Positions 1 to 7,758 of a stretch of DNA of 64,000 nt are shown piece after piece. Below the pieces are notes generated by a model, which made no database searches, was not told the DNA's origin, and saw nothing but the letters and a program-made list of their open reading frames with translations. The position numbers were made by a program, and so were the translations under genes. The DNA lies in contig JBLMYA010000075.1 of the NCBI GenBank assembly GCA_050258035.1, positions 4,725-68,724 on the forward strand. The letters run 5' to 3'. How positions within the stretch are numbered: position 1 is the stretch's first letter; every line of letters starts with the position of its first letter. Origin of the DNA: DATBLE01 sp050258035 (lineage in GTDB: Bacteria; Actinomycetota; Thermoleophilia; Gaiellales; Gaiellaceae).

Positions 1-17
1 CCCACCCATAGGGTGGG
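1..17. terminator. Inverted repeat, possible terminator at window edge
   Basis: A perfect 7-bp inverted repeat (CCCACCC / GGGTGGG) with a 3-base ATA loop. It lies about 130 bp beyond the stop of the minus-strand ABC transporter, so it could end that operon or one outside the window. No T-run follows on either strand. The remaining bases to 146 hold no ORF I trust. Confidence 0.4.
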
Positions 18-146
18 GAGCCGTCCCGCCGCCCTCGAGGCCGACGATACCCGCGGAAGGCTCACGTGTCCGTGCCGATTCGATGCCGATTGCCGCCAAG
101 AATGGCCCGGCGACGGTGTGGCGGAACGGGACGGGGCAGCCGGGGC

Positions 147-1937
147 TCACGCGACCTCCTCGACGGCGGCACGCGCCTCGACGGCGTCTGCGAACTGGCG
201 CTCGAGCAGTCCGTGCTCGTAGATCTCGCGGTAGACGGGGCTGCGCACGATCAGGTCGTCGTGCGTGCCGCGCGCGGCGATCCGCCCCTCGGCGAGCACG
301 ACGATCTCGTCGGCCAGCGCGATCGTCGACAGCCGGTGGGCGATGATGAAGGTCGTGCGGCCGGCCATCGCGCTGCGCAGGCCGATGCGGATGAGCGCCT
401 CGGTGGAGGCGTCGACGGAGGCGGTCGCGTCGTCCAGGACGAGGATCCGCGGATCGACCGCGAGCGCGCGCGCGATCGCCAGCCGCTGACGCTGCCCACC
501 GGAGAGCGTGATGCCGCGCTCGCCGATCACCGTGTCGTAGCCCTGCGGCAGCCGCTCGATGAACTCGTGCGCCTGGGCTGCGCGTGCCACCTCCTCGACC
601 GCGGCCTGCGGCAGGTCGCCGGCGCCGAAGGTGATGTTCTCGCGCACGGTCGCCGAGAAGAGGAAGGGATCCTGCGAGATCACGCCCACCGCCTTGCGCA
701 GGGAGGCGAGGGTCAGGTGGCGCACGTCGTGACCGTCGACGGCGATGCGGCCGCCGGTGACGTCGTAGAACCGAGGCACGAGCGACGTCAGCGTCGTCTT
801 CCCGGAGCCGGTGTGCCCGATCAGCGCGATCGTCCTGCCGGCCGGGACGTCCAGGTCGACCTCCCGCAGCACCGCCCGGCCTTCGAGGTACTCGAACGAG
901 ACTCCCTCGAAGCGCACTTCCCCCGGGCCCGGCGGGAGCTCGATCGCATCCGGACGGTCGGCGACCTCTTCCGGCTCGTCCATGACCTGGAAGATCCGCT
1001 CGCCGGACGCCGTCGCCCGCTGAGCCTGCCCGATCCACATGCCGAGCGACCGCAACGGCAGGACGAGCATGCCGAGGTACAGGTTGAAGGAGACGAAGGC
1101 GCCGACCGAGAGGGTTCCGTGCCGCACCATGGTCGCGCCGATCAAGAGCACGGCAGCCTGCGCCAGCATCGGGACGAACGAGATCAGCGGCACGAAGAAG
1201 GCGCGCTGCCGGTTCGCCGCGACCGTCTGCCCGAAGACCGCCTCGGAGCGCCGGTCGAACTTCGCCTCCTCCGCCGGCTCCTGCGCGAATGCCTTGACCA
1301 CGTGCACGCCGACGATCGCCTCCTGCGCGACGGTGGCGACGTCCGCCAGCTTCTGCTGCACGTCGCGGAGCGTCGGGTGCGAAACACGGCTGTACCGGTA
1401 GGCAAGGACGGTGAGGATCGGGACGATCGCCAACGCGATCAGCGCCAGCTCCCACTGCACGAAGAACAGCACGATCGTCACCGAGAGCACGGTGATGACG
1501 TTCTGGAAGAGGAAGATCAGCCCGTAGCCGAGGAAGAAGCGGACGCCCTGGAGGTCGACGGTCGCCCGCGACATCAGCTGCCCGGTCTGGTGCGTGTCGT
1601 AGAAGCGGAACGACAGCCGGACGAGCCGGGCGTAGAGCCCGTTCCGCATGTCCAATTCGACGCCGAGTGCCTGGCGACCGGAGATCAGGCGCCGGCCGAC
1701 CATCAGCCCGGCCTTGATCGCGCCGAGGCCGACGATCGTCCAGATGTAGATCCGGAGCTTGGCGGAGTCGTGCGGGACGATCGCCTTGTTGATAACCCCG
1801 CCGACCACCCACACGAGCGCGATCTGCGCCGCCTGCGAGCCGCACGCGAGCACGATCGAGACGACCAGCGAGATCTTGTACGGCTTCAGGAAGCCGAGCA
1901 GGCGCACGAAGGTGCGCCGGTACGGAACGGCGGCCAC
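147..1937 (-). CDS. ABC exporter, fused membrane and ATPase domains
   Basis: A 596-residue half-transporter of the MsbA/LmrA-like type that exports an unknown substrate across the inner membrane, probably as a dimer. An ABC membrane domain of about six helices occupies roughly residues 20-310. The ATPase domain follows with Walker A GHTGSGKT near 372, signature LSGGQRQRL near 477, Walker B ILVLDD near 495 and the H-loop IAHRLS near 529. The D-loop reads ATASVD rather than the usual ATSALD, a tolerated variant. The GTG start lies 9 bp after the upstream glycosylase stop, so it is the last gene of a three-gene minus-strand operon. No substrate can be named from neighbours, which are DNA repair and methylation genes. 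Confidence 0.93.
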   Translation of the reverse strand: MAAVPYRRTFVRLLGFLKPYKISLVVSIVLACGSQAAQIALVWVVGGVINKAIVPHDSAKLRIYIWTIVGLGAIKAGLMVGRRLISGRQALGVELDMRNGLYARLVRLSFRFYDTHQTGQLMSRATVDLQGVRFFLGYGLIFLFQNVITVLSVTIVLFFVQWELALIALAIVPILTVLAYRYSRVSHPTLRDVQQKLADVATVAQEAIVGVHVVKAFAQEPAEEAKFDRRSEAVFGQTVAANRQRAFFVPLISFVPMLAQAAVLLIGATMVRHGTLSVGAFVSFNLYLGMLVLPLRSLGMWIGQAQRATASGERIFQVMDEPEEVADRPDAIELPPGPGEVRFEGVSFEYLEGRAVLREVDLDVPAGRTIALIGHTGSGKTTLTSLVPRFYDVTGGRIAVDGHDVRHLTLASLRKAVGVISQDPFLFSATVRENITFGAGDLPQAAVEEVARAAQAHEFIERLPQGYDTVIGERGITLSGGQRQRLAIARALAVDPRILVLDDATASVDASTEALIRIGLRSAMAGRTTFIIAHRLSTIALADEIVVLAEGRIAARGTHDDLIVRSPVYREIYEHGLLERQFADAVEARAAVEEVA

Positions 1938-1946
1938 CGGCGAAAC

Positions 1947-2579
1947 TTATCCGGCGGATATCGCGCTGGTGCGAGGCGCGAGTGCATGCACCCGGCGCCG
2001 GATCAGGGCGAGCGCATCGTCGAGCCGCCTCCGGTTCTCGGGCGCGTTCAACCAGCGGCTCACCCCGGACGGATGAGGGAGCGGGATCACGGTCGCGCCC
2101 TCGTGCTCGAAGGTCGCCCCGATGCACTCGCCGAGGCCCCTCGCCGGAACGAGTCGGCGCGTGGCGAGCCCACCGACGGTGACGATGAGCTCCGGCCGCA
2201 GCAGCTGAAGCTCCCAGTCGAGCCAGAAGGAGCAGAGCTCCTGCTCGCGCCGGGCGGGCACACGGTCTCCCTGTCCGGATCGCGAGCGGCCCGGGTAGCA
2301 GCGCGTCACCGACGCGCAGTAGAAGGTCGCGTAGAACGCGTCCTCGTCGAGTCCGAGCCAGCGGCGGAGGTTCTGGCCGGCACGTCCGCGCCACGGCCGT
2401 CGCTGGTCTCCCTCGACCACGCCGGGGGACTGGCCGTAGATGTATGCGCGCTGCCCCTCGTGTCCTTCGAGGACCGGGAGCGAGCCGAGCGGGAACCCGG
2501 CCTCGGCACAGGCACGACAGCTGCGATTGTCGCGCTGGAGCGAGGCGAGCGAGCGGTACGCCGAGCGCCGCCGCGTCAC
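1947..2579 (-). CDS. Uracil-DNA glycosylase superfamily protein (family 4/5-like)
   Basis: Predicted 210-residue DNA glycosylase that would remove uracil (or other deaminated bases) from DNA. A CxxC pair at residues 21 and 24 and later cysteines in FYCASVTRCYPG and QELC fit the 4Fe-4S site of family 4/5 enzymes. Motif 1 is GQSPG (49-53) followed by PWRGRAGQNL, replacing the usual GEAPG...PFVGRAG. Motif 2 is HPSG near the C-terminus. The Gln in motif 1 departs from the family 4 Glu, so the substrate range is uncertain. GTG start overlaps the upstream methyltransferase stop (GTGA), implying coupled translation. Confidence 0.8.
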   Translation of the reverse strand: MTRRRSAYRSLASLQRDNRSCRACAEAGFPLGSLPVLEGHEGQRAYIYGQSPGVVEGDQRRPWRGRAGQNLRRWLGLDEDAFYATFYCASVTRCYPGRSRSGQGDRVPARREQELCSFWLDWELQLLRPELIVTVGGLATRRLVPARGLGECIGATFEHEGATVIPLPHPSGVSRWLNAPENRRRLDDALALIRRRVHALAPRTSAISAG

Positions 2580-3163
2580 GTGGTGACGAGGACGAACCAG
2601 CGGCCCTCGTGCAGGACGGTGCCACCGCCGAGCTCGTCGACGAGGCCCCGGCCGGTGAAGAACCGCTTGTAGACGTCCCAGGTGGTGCCGTCGTTGAGGA
2701 CCCGTTCCTGCCGCTCCCCACGAGGCTCGCCGTCGTGGAGGGCGGCGTCGAAGACCACGAGCTCGGCTGCGACCCGGCGCGCCTCGGCGAGGAAGCGCTC
2801 GCGGTCGCCTTCCTCGAGGTGTCCGTAGAAATGGCTCGTGAAGAGCCGCTCGAAGGCTCCGTCCTCGAAGGGCAAATCGAGCCCGTCGCCCTGGACGAAG
2901 GCCGCGCCGGGCGCCTGCTCCGCCGCGACCTCCAGCATGGCGTCGCTCTGGTCGAGCCCTGTCACCTCGCCGGGCAGGAGGCGCGTGACGAACCCTGTGC
3001 CACAGGCGACGTCGAGCGTGCGCTTCGGAGGGAGCGTTCCGATCGTCTCGAACGCCTCGTCGCGCTCGGACTGCCAGGCCGGGTGCGCGCGCTGCTCGAA
3101 CAGGCCGCGCTGGAGCCACCAGTCGTCGTACTCGCGGGCCCGTGCGTGGTAGTAGGCCTTCAT
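2576..3163 (-). CDS. SAM-dependent class I methyltransferase
   Basis: A 195-residue methyltransferase with a Rossmann fold. The SAM-binding motif I is LDVACGTGF, followed by LDQSDAML (acidic residue binding the ribose) and QGDGLDLPFEDGAF. The substrate is unknown; the small-molecule type is likely because no RNA-binding domain is present. The ATG start is supported by a clean AGGAG five bases upstream. An earlier in-frame start at 3265 would run into the divergent ftcD gene and is rejected. First gene of the minus-strand operon, expressed from a promoter that overlaps the ftcD promoter. Confidence 0.82.
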   Translation of the reverse strand: MKAYYHARAREYDDWWLQRGLFEQRAHPAWQSERDEAFETIGTLPPKRTLDVACGTGFVTRLLPGEVTGLDQSDAMLEVAAEQAPGAAFVQGDGLDLPFEDGAFERLFTSHFYGHLEEGDRERFLAEARRVAAELVVFDAALHDGEPRGERQERVLNDGTTWDVYKRFFTGRGLVDELGGGTVLHEGRWFVLVTT

Positions 3164-3172
3164 CCCGGCTCC

Positions 3173-3179
3173 TAGAGTA
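3173..3179. promoter_or_regulatory. Shared symmetric -10 element, divergent promoters
   Basis: TAGAGTA reads as TAGAGT on the plus strand, 7 nt before the ftcD GTG, and as TACTCT on the minus strand, 10 nt before the methyltransferase ATG. One 7-bp element can therefore fire both ways. The ftcD transcript would be leaderless. Confidence 0.6.
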
Positions 3180-3185
3180 CGGAAC

Positions 3186-4061
3186 GTGTTCCCGCTCGAG
3201 TCGGTGCCGAACTTCTCCGTGGGGCGCGAGCGAGGAACGATCGACGCAATCGCCGCAGCGCTCACCGACGGCGGCGCCCGGCTGCTGGATGTCCACTCGG
3301 ACGGCGATCACAACCGGTCGGTCTTCACGCTCGTCGGCTCGGAGGCGGAGCTCGTGGACGGGCTGGTCGGGGGCGTCGCACGTGCGAGGGAGCTGATCGA
3401 CCTGCGCCGGCACGGGGGCGCGCACCCCCGGATCGGCGCGGCCGACGTCGTTCCGCTCGTGCCGATCCGTCCAGAGGACATGGAGCGGGCGAGAGGGGTG
3501 TCACTGGAGGTGGGCGCGCGCATCGGCGACCTCGGCCTACCGGTCTTCCTGTACGGAGCGCCGGGTCGAGGCCCCGCGTACTTCCGGCAGGGCGGTCCGG
3601 AGCGCCTTCAGGAGCGGATCGACGGGGGCGAACTGATACCCGACTTCGGCCCAGGTCGCGTCGATCCGTCCGCCGGCGCAGTGCTCGTCGGCGCCCGCCG
3701 ACCGCTGATCGCCTTCAACGTCAATCTCCACAGCGAGGACGTCGAGGTCGCCCGCGCGATCGCCGGCGCCGTCCGCGAGCGCGACGGCGGCTTCCCGGGC
3801 GTGCGGGCGCTCGGGCTCGACCTCCCGCGTGCGGGACTCGTCCAGGTGAGCATGAACGTCGAGGATTGGGAGGCGACCGCGCTGCACATGATCGTCGCGC
3901 GGATCGCCGACGAGGCCGCCGCACGCGGGGTCGAGGTGGCTGGTTCGGAGCTCGTCGGCCTGATGCCGGCGGGCGCGGCCGCCGCCGCCGCGGGCACGCT
4001 GCTCCGGATCGACCGCTTCGACGCCTCGCGCGTCCTGGAGCTGCGCCTGCTCGAGGATTGA
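3186..4061 (+). CDS. ftcD: Glutamate formimidoyltransferase
   Basis: A 291-residue enzyme that transfers the formimino group of N-formimino-L-glutamate to tetrahydrofolate, the last step of this histidine degradation route. Recognisable family blocks are VPNFSVGR at the N-terminus, HSDGDHNRSVFTL, GGAHPRIGAADVVPLVPI, and FNVNL before the C-terminal subdomain. Only the transferase half is present; the cyclodeaminase domain fused to it in mammals is absent, so another enzyme must process 5-formimino-THF. GTG start, 7 nt after a TAGAGT box, no Shine-Dalgarno. It sits directly upstream of hutH, hutU and hutI, which fixes its role. Confidence 0.93.
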   Translation: MFPLESVPNFSVGRERGTIDAIAAALTDGGARLLDVHSDGDHNRSVFTLVGSEAELVDGLVGGVARARELIDLRRHGGAHPRIGAADVVPLVPIRPEDMERARGVSLEVGARIGDLGLPVFLYGAPGRGPAYFRQGGPERLQERIDGGELIPDFGPGRVDPSAGAVLVGARRPLIAFNVNLHSEDVEVARAIAGAVRERDGGFPGVRALGLDLPRAGLVQVSMNVEDWEATALHMIVARIADEAAARGVEVAGSELVGLMPAGAAAAAAGTLLRIDRFDASRVLELRLLED

Positions 4062-4132
4062 CACACCGTTGTCACAGGCGCGTCGCTGACCCGCGACGCG
4101 GTCGTGGGTAGCGTTGGTACAGGGGGTCGCCG

Positions 4133-4151
4133 CACCCCCTCTCCGGGGGTG
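4133..4151 (+). terminator. Hairpin between ftcD and hutH
   Basis: CACCCCC / GGGGGTG stem of 7 bp with a 5-base loop, located between the ftcD stop and the hutH promoter. No T-run. Probably ends the ftcD transcript and separates it from the hutH unit. Confidence 0.5.
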
Positions 4152-4170
4152 GGGCGAAGCAGCCCGGAGC

Positions 4171-4176
4171 TAGACT
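4171..4176 (+). promoter_or_regulatory. -10 box TAGACT for hutH
   Basis: TAGACT lies 6 nt before the hutH GTG with no Shine-Dalgarno between, matching the leaderless promoter pattern seen across the window. Confidence 0.6.
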
Positions 4177-4182
4177 CGCCGT

Positions 4183-5727
4183 GTGCCCTCGGGAACGGCG
4201 ATCGGCCTCACGGGCGAGGATCTGACCGTCGACGACGTCTGGGCCGTCGCGGTCGAGGGCGCGGCGGCAGGGCTCTCTGAGCCGGCGCGCGACCGGATGA
4301 TGGAGGCGCGTGCGGTCGTCGACCGTGCCGCTCACGGACGGCACGAGCACACGTACGGCGTGAACACGGGCTTCGGCCGGTTCGTCTCCCAGACGATCCC
4401 CGAGGAGCTGACCGAGGAGCTGCAGCTGCGCCTGCTGCGCAGCCACGCGTGCGGGGTCGGCGAGCCGTACCCGAACGAGATCGTCCGCGCGGCGATGGTG
4501 CTACGCGCGAACACCCTCGCCAAGGGCCGGTCCGGCGCACGGCCGGAGCTCGTCGAGCTGCTCCTGGCGTGTCTCGATCGTGGCGTCCTCCCGGTGGTGC
4601 CGAGTCGTGGGTCGGTCGGCGCCAGCGGCGACCTCGCTCCGCTCGCCCACCTCGCCCTGCCGCTGGTGGGGGAGGGCGAGGCGTGGTTCGACGGCGAACG
4701 GCTCCCCGGACGAGAGGCACTGGAACGGGCGGGGCTCGCGCCGGAGACGCTGCTGGCGAAGGAGGGACTCTCGCTGGTGAACGGAACCCAGTTCATGGCG
4801 GCGTTCGGCGCGCTGGGTCTTGCGCGTGGCCGCCGGCTCGCCGAGGCGGCCGACGTCGCGTGCGCACTCTCACTGGAGGCGTTGCAGGGCTCGCGCACGA
4901 GCTTCTTGCCGCAGGTGCACGCGCTTCGACCGTTGCGCGGCCAGCAGGAGTCGGCCGCGAACGTCCTGGCGCTGCTCGAAGGCTCTGCGATCAACGAGGC
5001 GCACCGGTGGTGCGACAAGGTGCAGGACGCCTACTCGCTCCGCTGCGCGCCACAGGTGCACGGCGCCGTCCGTGACCTGCTCGACTACGTCGACTACACG
5101 GTCTCGATCGAGCTCAACGCCGCGACCGACAACCCACTCGTTCTCGTCGAGGACGACCTGCTCGTCTCGAACGGGAACTTCCACGGCCAGCCGCTCGCAT
5201 TCGCGCTCGACGCGCTGGCGATCGGGGTCGCCGAGCTGGCGAACATCTCGGAGCGGCGGGTCGAACGGCTGGTGAACCCCAACCTCTCCGGCGGGCTGCC
5301 GCCGTTCCTGACCGTCGAGGGAGGGCTGAACTCCGGCTTCATGATCCCGCAGTACGTGGCCGCGTCGCTCGTCAGCGAGAACAAGGTGCTCGCCCATCCG
5401 GCAAGCGTCGATTCCGTTCCCACGAGCGCCGGCCAGGAGGATCACGTCTCGATGGGGAACGCCGCCGGCCTGAAGGCGTGGCAGGTGCTCGGGAACGCCG
5501 AATGGGCACTCGCGATCGAGCTGCTGGCCGGAGCCCAGGGGGTGGAGTTCCTCGCGCCGCTCGAACCCGGCCGCGGGGCGGCCGCCGCACACGCCTTCGT
5601 CCGCTCAGTGTCGCCGCGGCTGACCGACGACCGACCGCTCGGCGGCGAGATCGAAGCGGTCGCCGCCGCGATTCGCGACGGATCGCTCGTCGCCGCCGTC
5701 GAGGAGGAAGTCGGCACGCTCCGGTGA
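4183..5727 (+). CDS. hutH: Histidine ammonia-lyase
   Basis: A 514-residue enzyme that deaminates L-histidine to urocanate, the first step of histidine degradation. The MIO cofactor forms from the Ala147-Ser148-Gly149 triad inside GSVGASGDLAPLAHL. The early tyrosine motif THTYGVNTGFG is present as HTYGVNTGFGRF and the NGT block is SLVNGTQFM. Length fits the family (about 500-515). GTG start chosen because it follows TAGACT by 6 nt. It heads an operon with a small membrane protein, hutU and hutI, all joined by GTGA overlaps. Confidence 0.97.
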   Translation: MPSGTAIGLTGEDLTVDDVWAVAVEGAAAGLSEPARDRMMEARAVVDRAAHGRHEHTYGVNTGFGRFVSQTIPEELTEELQLRLLRSHACGVGEPYPNEIVRAAMVLRANTLAKGRSGARPELVELLLACLDRGVLPVVPSRGSVGASGDLAPLAHLALPLVGEGEAWFDGERLPGREALERAGLAPETLLAKEGLSLVNGTQFMAAFGALGLARGRRLAEAADVACALSLEALQGSRTSFLPQVHALRPLRGQQESAANVLALLEGSAINEAHRWCDKVQDAYSLRCAPQVHGAVRDLLDYVDYTVSIELNAATDNPLVLVEDDLLVSNGNFHGQPLAFALDALAIGVAELANISERRVERLVNPNLSGGLPPFLTVEGGLNSGFMIPQYVAASLVSENKVLAHPASVDSVPTSAGQEDHVSMGNAAGLKAWQVLGNAEWALAIELLAGAQGVEFLAPLEPGRGAAAAHAFVRSVSPRLTDDRPLGGEIEAVAAAIRDGSLVAAVEEEVGTLR

Positions 5728-5972
5728 CCGAGACGACGAAGAAGAAGCGACTTCGTTGGGACGGCTCACCGCGCCGGGTGCCCAGGCACCCGTACCGGGA
5801 CAGCGCCATCCTCTATGCGATCCTCGCCGGGGTGGTCGTCGGCGTCACCGCCCTGACCGGCGGGAACATGCGCGCGGCGCTGGTCATCGCGCCGATGTTG
5901 TTCGTGGTCGCAACCGCATACAGCTGGTGGCGCTGGCGCCGGCGTGAGCGGGAGGAGGCGAACACCGAGTGA
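5724..5972 (+). CDS. Small membrane protein in the hut operon
   Basis: An 82-residue protein of unknown function. A basic N-terminus (TKKKRLRW) is followed by two predicted membrane segments, roughly residues 29-47 and 52-70, and a charged C-terminal tail. The GTG start overlaps the hutH stop (GTGA) and its own stop overlaps the hutU GTG start (GTGA), so it is translationally coupled on both sides. Position between hutH and hutU could suggest a role in histidine or urocanate handling, but it is far too small for a transporter and I do not recognise the family. Confidence 0.75.
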   Translation: MTETTKKKRLRWDGSPRRVPRHPYRDSAILYAILAGVVVGVTALTGGNMRAALVIAPMLFVVATAYSWWRWRRREREEANTE

Positions 5973-7675
5973 GTGCGACGAAGATGCTGGACGCCGCGGT
6001 CGAGGCGCTCTGCGGTGACCTCTCCCGGATCCGCGCACCTCGCGGCGGCGAGCTGAGCGCACGCTCGTGGTCGACCGAGGCGCCGCTCCGTATGCTCCTG
6101 AACAACCTCGATCCCGAGGTCGCCGAGCACCCCGAGGCGCTCGTGGTCTACGGGGGGACCGGCCGTGCAGCGAGGAGTCACGACGCGCTACGTGCGATCG
6201 TCCGCACGCTGCTGCGACTCGGCGACGACGAGACCCTGCTCATCCAGAGCGGCAAGCCGGTCGGTGTGTTCCGGACGCACCCGGGCGCTCCGCGCGTCCT
6301 GATCGCCAACGCGCTGCTCGTGCCGCGGTGGGCCACGTGGGACGAGTTCCGCCGGCTCGAGGCGCTCGGTTTGACGATGTTCGGACAGATGACGGCCGGG
6401 AGCTGGATCTACATCGGGACGCAGGGGATCCTCCAGGGGACGTACCAGACCTTCGCCGCGGCGGCCGAGCGGCATTTTGGAGCCGCCGACCTGTCCGGCC
6501 GCACCGTCCTCACCGCCGGCCTGGGCGGCATGGGGGGCGCGCAGCCCCTGGCCGGAGCGATGCTCAACGCGGCAGTGCTCTGCGTCGAGGTCGATCCGTC
6601 CCGCATCGAGCGTCGGCTGGAGACCCACTACCTCGACGAGGCCACCGACTCGCTGGACGACGCCCTCGCTCGCCTCCGCTCGGCCCAGCGCGAGGCGCGC
6701 GGACTCTCGGTCGGCCTCCTCGGGAATGCCGCCGAGGTCGTCCCGGAGCTCGCGCGCAGAGGAGAGGCGTTCGACCTCGTCACCGACCAGACCGCGGCGC
6801 ACGACCCCTTGAACGGATACGTCCCGGTCGGCCTGGACGTCGGGCAGGCCGCTGAGTTGCGCTCCACTGATCCTGTTACGTACCTGCACCGAGCCCGTGC
6901 CAGCATCGCAACGCACGTCCAGGGGATGCTCGACTTCGTCCGGGCCGGCAGCTACGTTTTCGATTATGGCAACAACCTGCGAGGTGAGGCCTTAGAGGCG
7001 GGCGTCGAGGACGCGTTCACATACCCGGGCTTCGTCCCGGCCTATATCCGGCCGCTGTTCTGCCTCGGCATCGGTCCCTTCCGATGGGCGGCGCTCTCCG
7101 GCGACCCGGGCGACATCGCGGCGATCGACGCGGCACTGGTGGACCTCTTCCCCGACGACAGGGTGCTCCAGCGCTGGCTAGAGCTGGTACCCGAGCGCGT
7201 CGCGTTTCAGGGTCTGCCGGCGCGGATCTGCTGGCTCGGCTACGGCGACCGAGCACGGGCGGGTCTGGCGATCAACGCGCTCGTGCGAAGCGGAGCCGTC
7301 AAGGCGCCGGTGGTGATCGGGCGGGATCACCTCGACGCGGGCTCGGTTGCGTCGCCCTACCGGGAGACGGAGGCGATGGCCGACGGCTCCGACGCGATCG
7401 CCGACTGGCCGATCCTCAACGCGTTGTTGAACGTCGCAGCGGGGGCGACCTGGGTGAGCGTCCACCACGGCGGCGGCGTCGGGATCGGCAACTCGATTCA
7501 CGCCGGCATGGTCGTCGTCGCCGACGGCTCGCCCGATGCCGACGAGCGGCTCGAACGCGTGCTGACCACCGACCCGGGCACGGGTGTGATGCGCCATGCC
7601 GACGCGGGGTACCCCGAGGCGCTCGAGCATGCCCGCGAGCACGGGCTCGACCTCCCGAGCCTGGAGAGATCGTGA
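5969..7675 (+). CDS. hutU: Urocanate hydratase (urocanase)
   Basis: A 568-residue NAD+-dependent enzyme that converts urocanate to 4-imidazolone-5-propionate, the second step of histidine catabolism. Family blocks visible include VVYGGTGRAARSHDA, IQSGKPVGVF, TAGSWIYIGTQGILQGTY, the glycine-rich NAD site TAGLGGMGGAQPLA, and the C-terminal VHHGGGVGIGNS. The conserved cysteine near the active site lies in ARICWLGYGDRAR. GTG start overlaps the preceding small gene. The stop overlaps a 28-codon ORF. Confidence 0.97.
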   Translation: MSATKMLDAAVEALCGDLSRIRAPRGGELSARSWSTEAPLRMLLNNLDPEVAEHPEALVVYGGTGRAARSHDALRAIVRTLLRLGDDETLLIQSGKPVGVFRTHPGAPRVLIANALLVPRWATWDEFRRLEALGLTMFGQMTAGSWIYIGTQGILQGTYQTFAAAAERHFGAADLSGRTVLTAGLGGMGGAQPLAGAMLNAAVLCVEVDPSRIERRLETHYLDEATDSLDDALARLRSAQREARGLSVGLLGNAAEVVPELARRGEAFDLVTDQTAAHDPLNGYVPVGLDVGQAAELRSTDPVTYLHRARASIATHVQGMLDFVRAGSYVFDYGNNLRGEALEAGVEDAFTYPGFVPAYIRPLFCLGIGPFRWAALSGDPGDIAAIDAALVDLFPDDRVLQRWLELVPERVAFQGLPARICWLGYGDRARAGLAINALVRSGAVKAPVVIGRDHLDAGSVASPYRETEAMADGSDAIADWPILNALLNVAAGATWVSVHHGGGVGIGNSIHAGMVVVADGSPDADERLERVLTTDPGTGVMRHADAGYPEALEHAREHGLDLPSLERS

Positions 7676-7758
7676 TCGAGAGGCTCGAGGAGCGCGGCGC
7701 GAGGCTCCGACGACGGGTGCGGCGCCCGCTTCGAGACGTCGGCCTCCGCCGGCTGTGA
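7672..7758 (+). CDS. 28-aa arginine-rich ORF bridging hutU and hutI
   Basis: A 29-codon frame from GTG to TGA. Its GTG overlaps the hutU stop and its TGA overlaps the hutI GTG, both as exact GTGA junctions, the same coupling used by every other gene in this operon. Twenty-four of 28 sense codons end in G or C, as in the neighbours. The product would be strongly basic (12 Arg of 28), helical and soluble. It may be a real microprotein or simply a translational relay that carries ribosomes from hutU to hutI. No homologue is known to me. Confidence 0.4.
   Translation: MIERLEERGARLRRRVRRPLRDVGLRRL

Noticed and set aside
66..2672. 868-codon plus-strand ORF opposite the ABC transporter, glycosylase and methyltransferase genes
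   Set aside because: Antisense shadow of real minus-strand genes; Arg/Glu/Asp-rich product with no motif, as is common opposite GC-rich genes.
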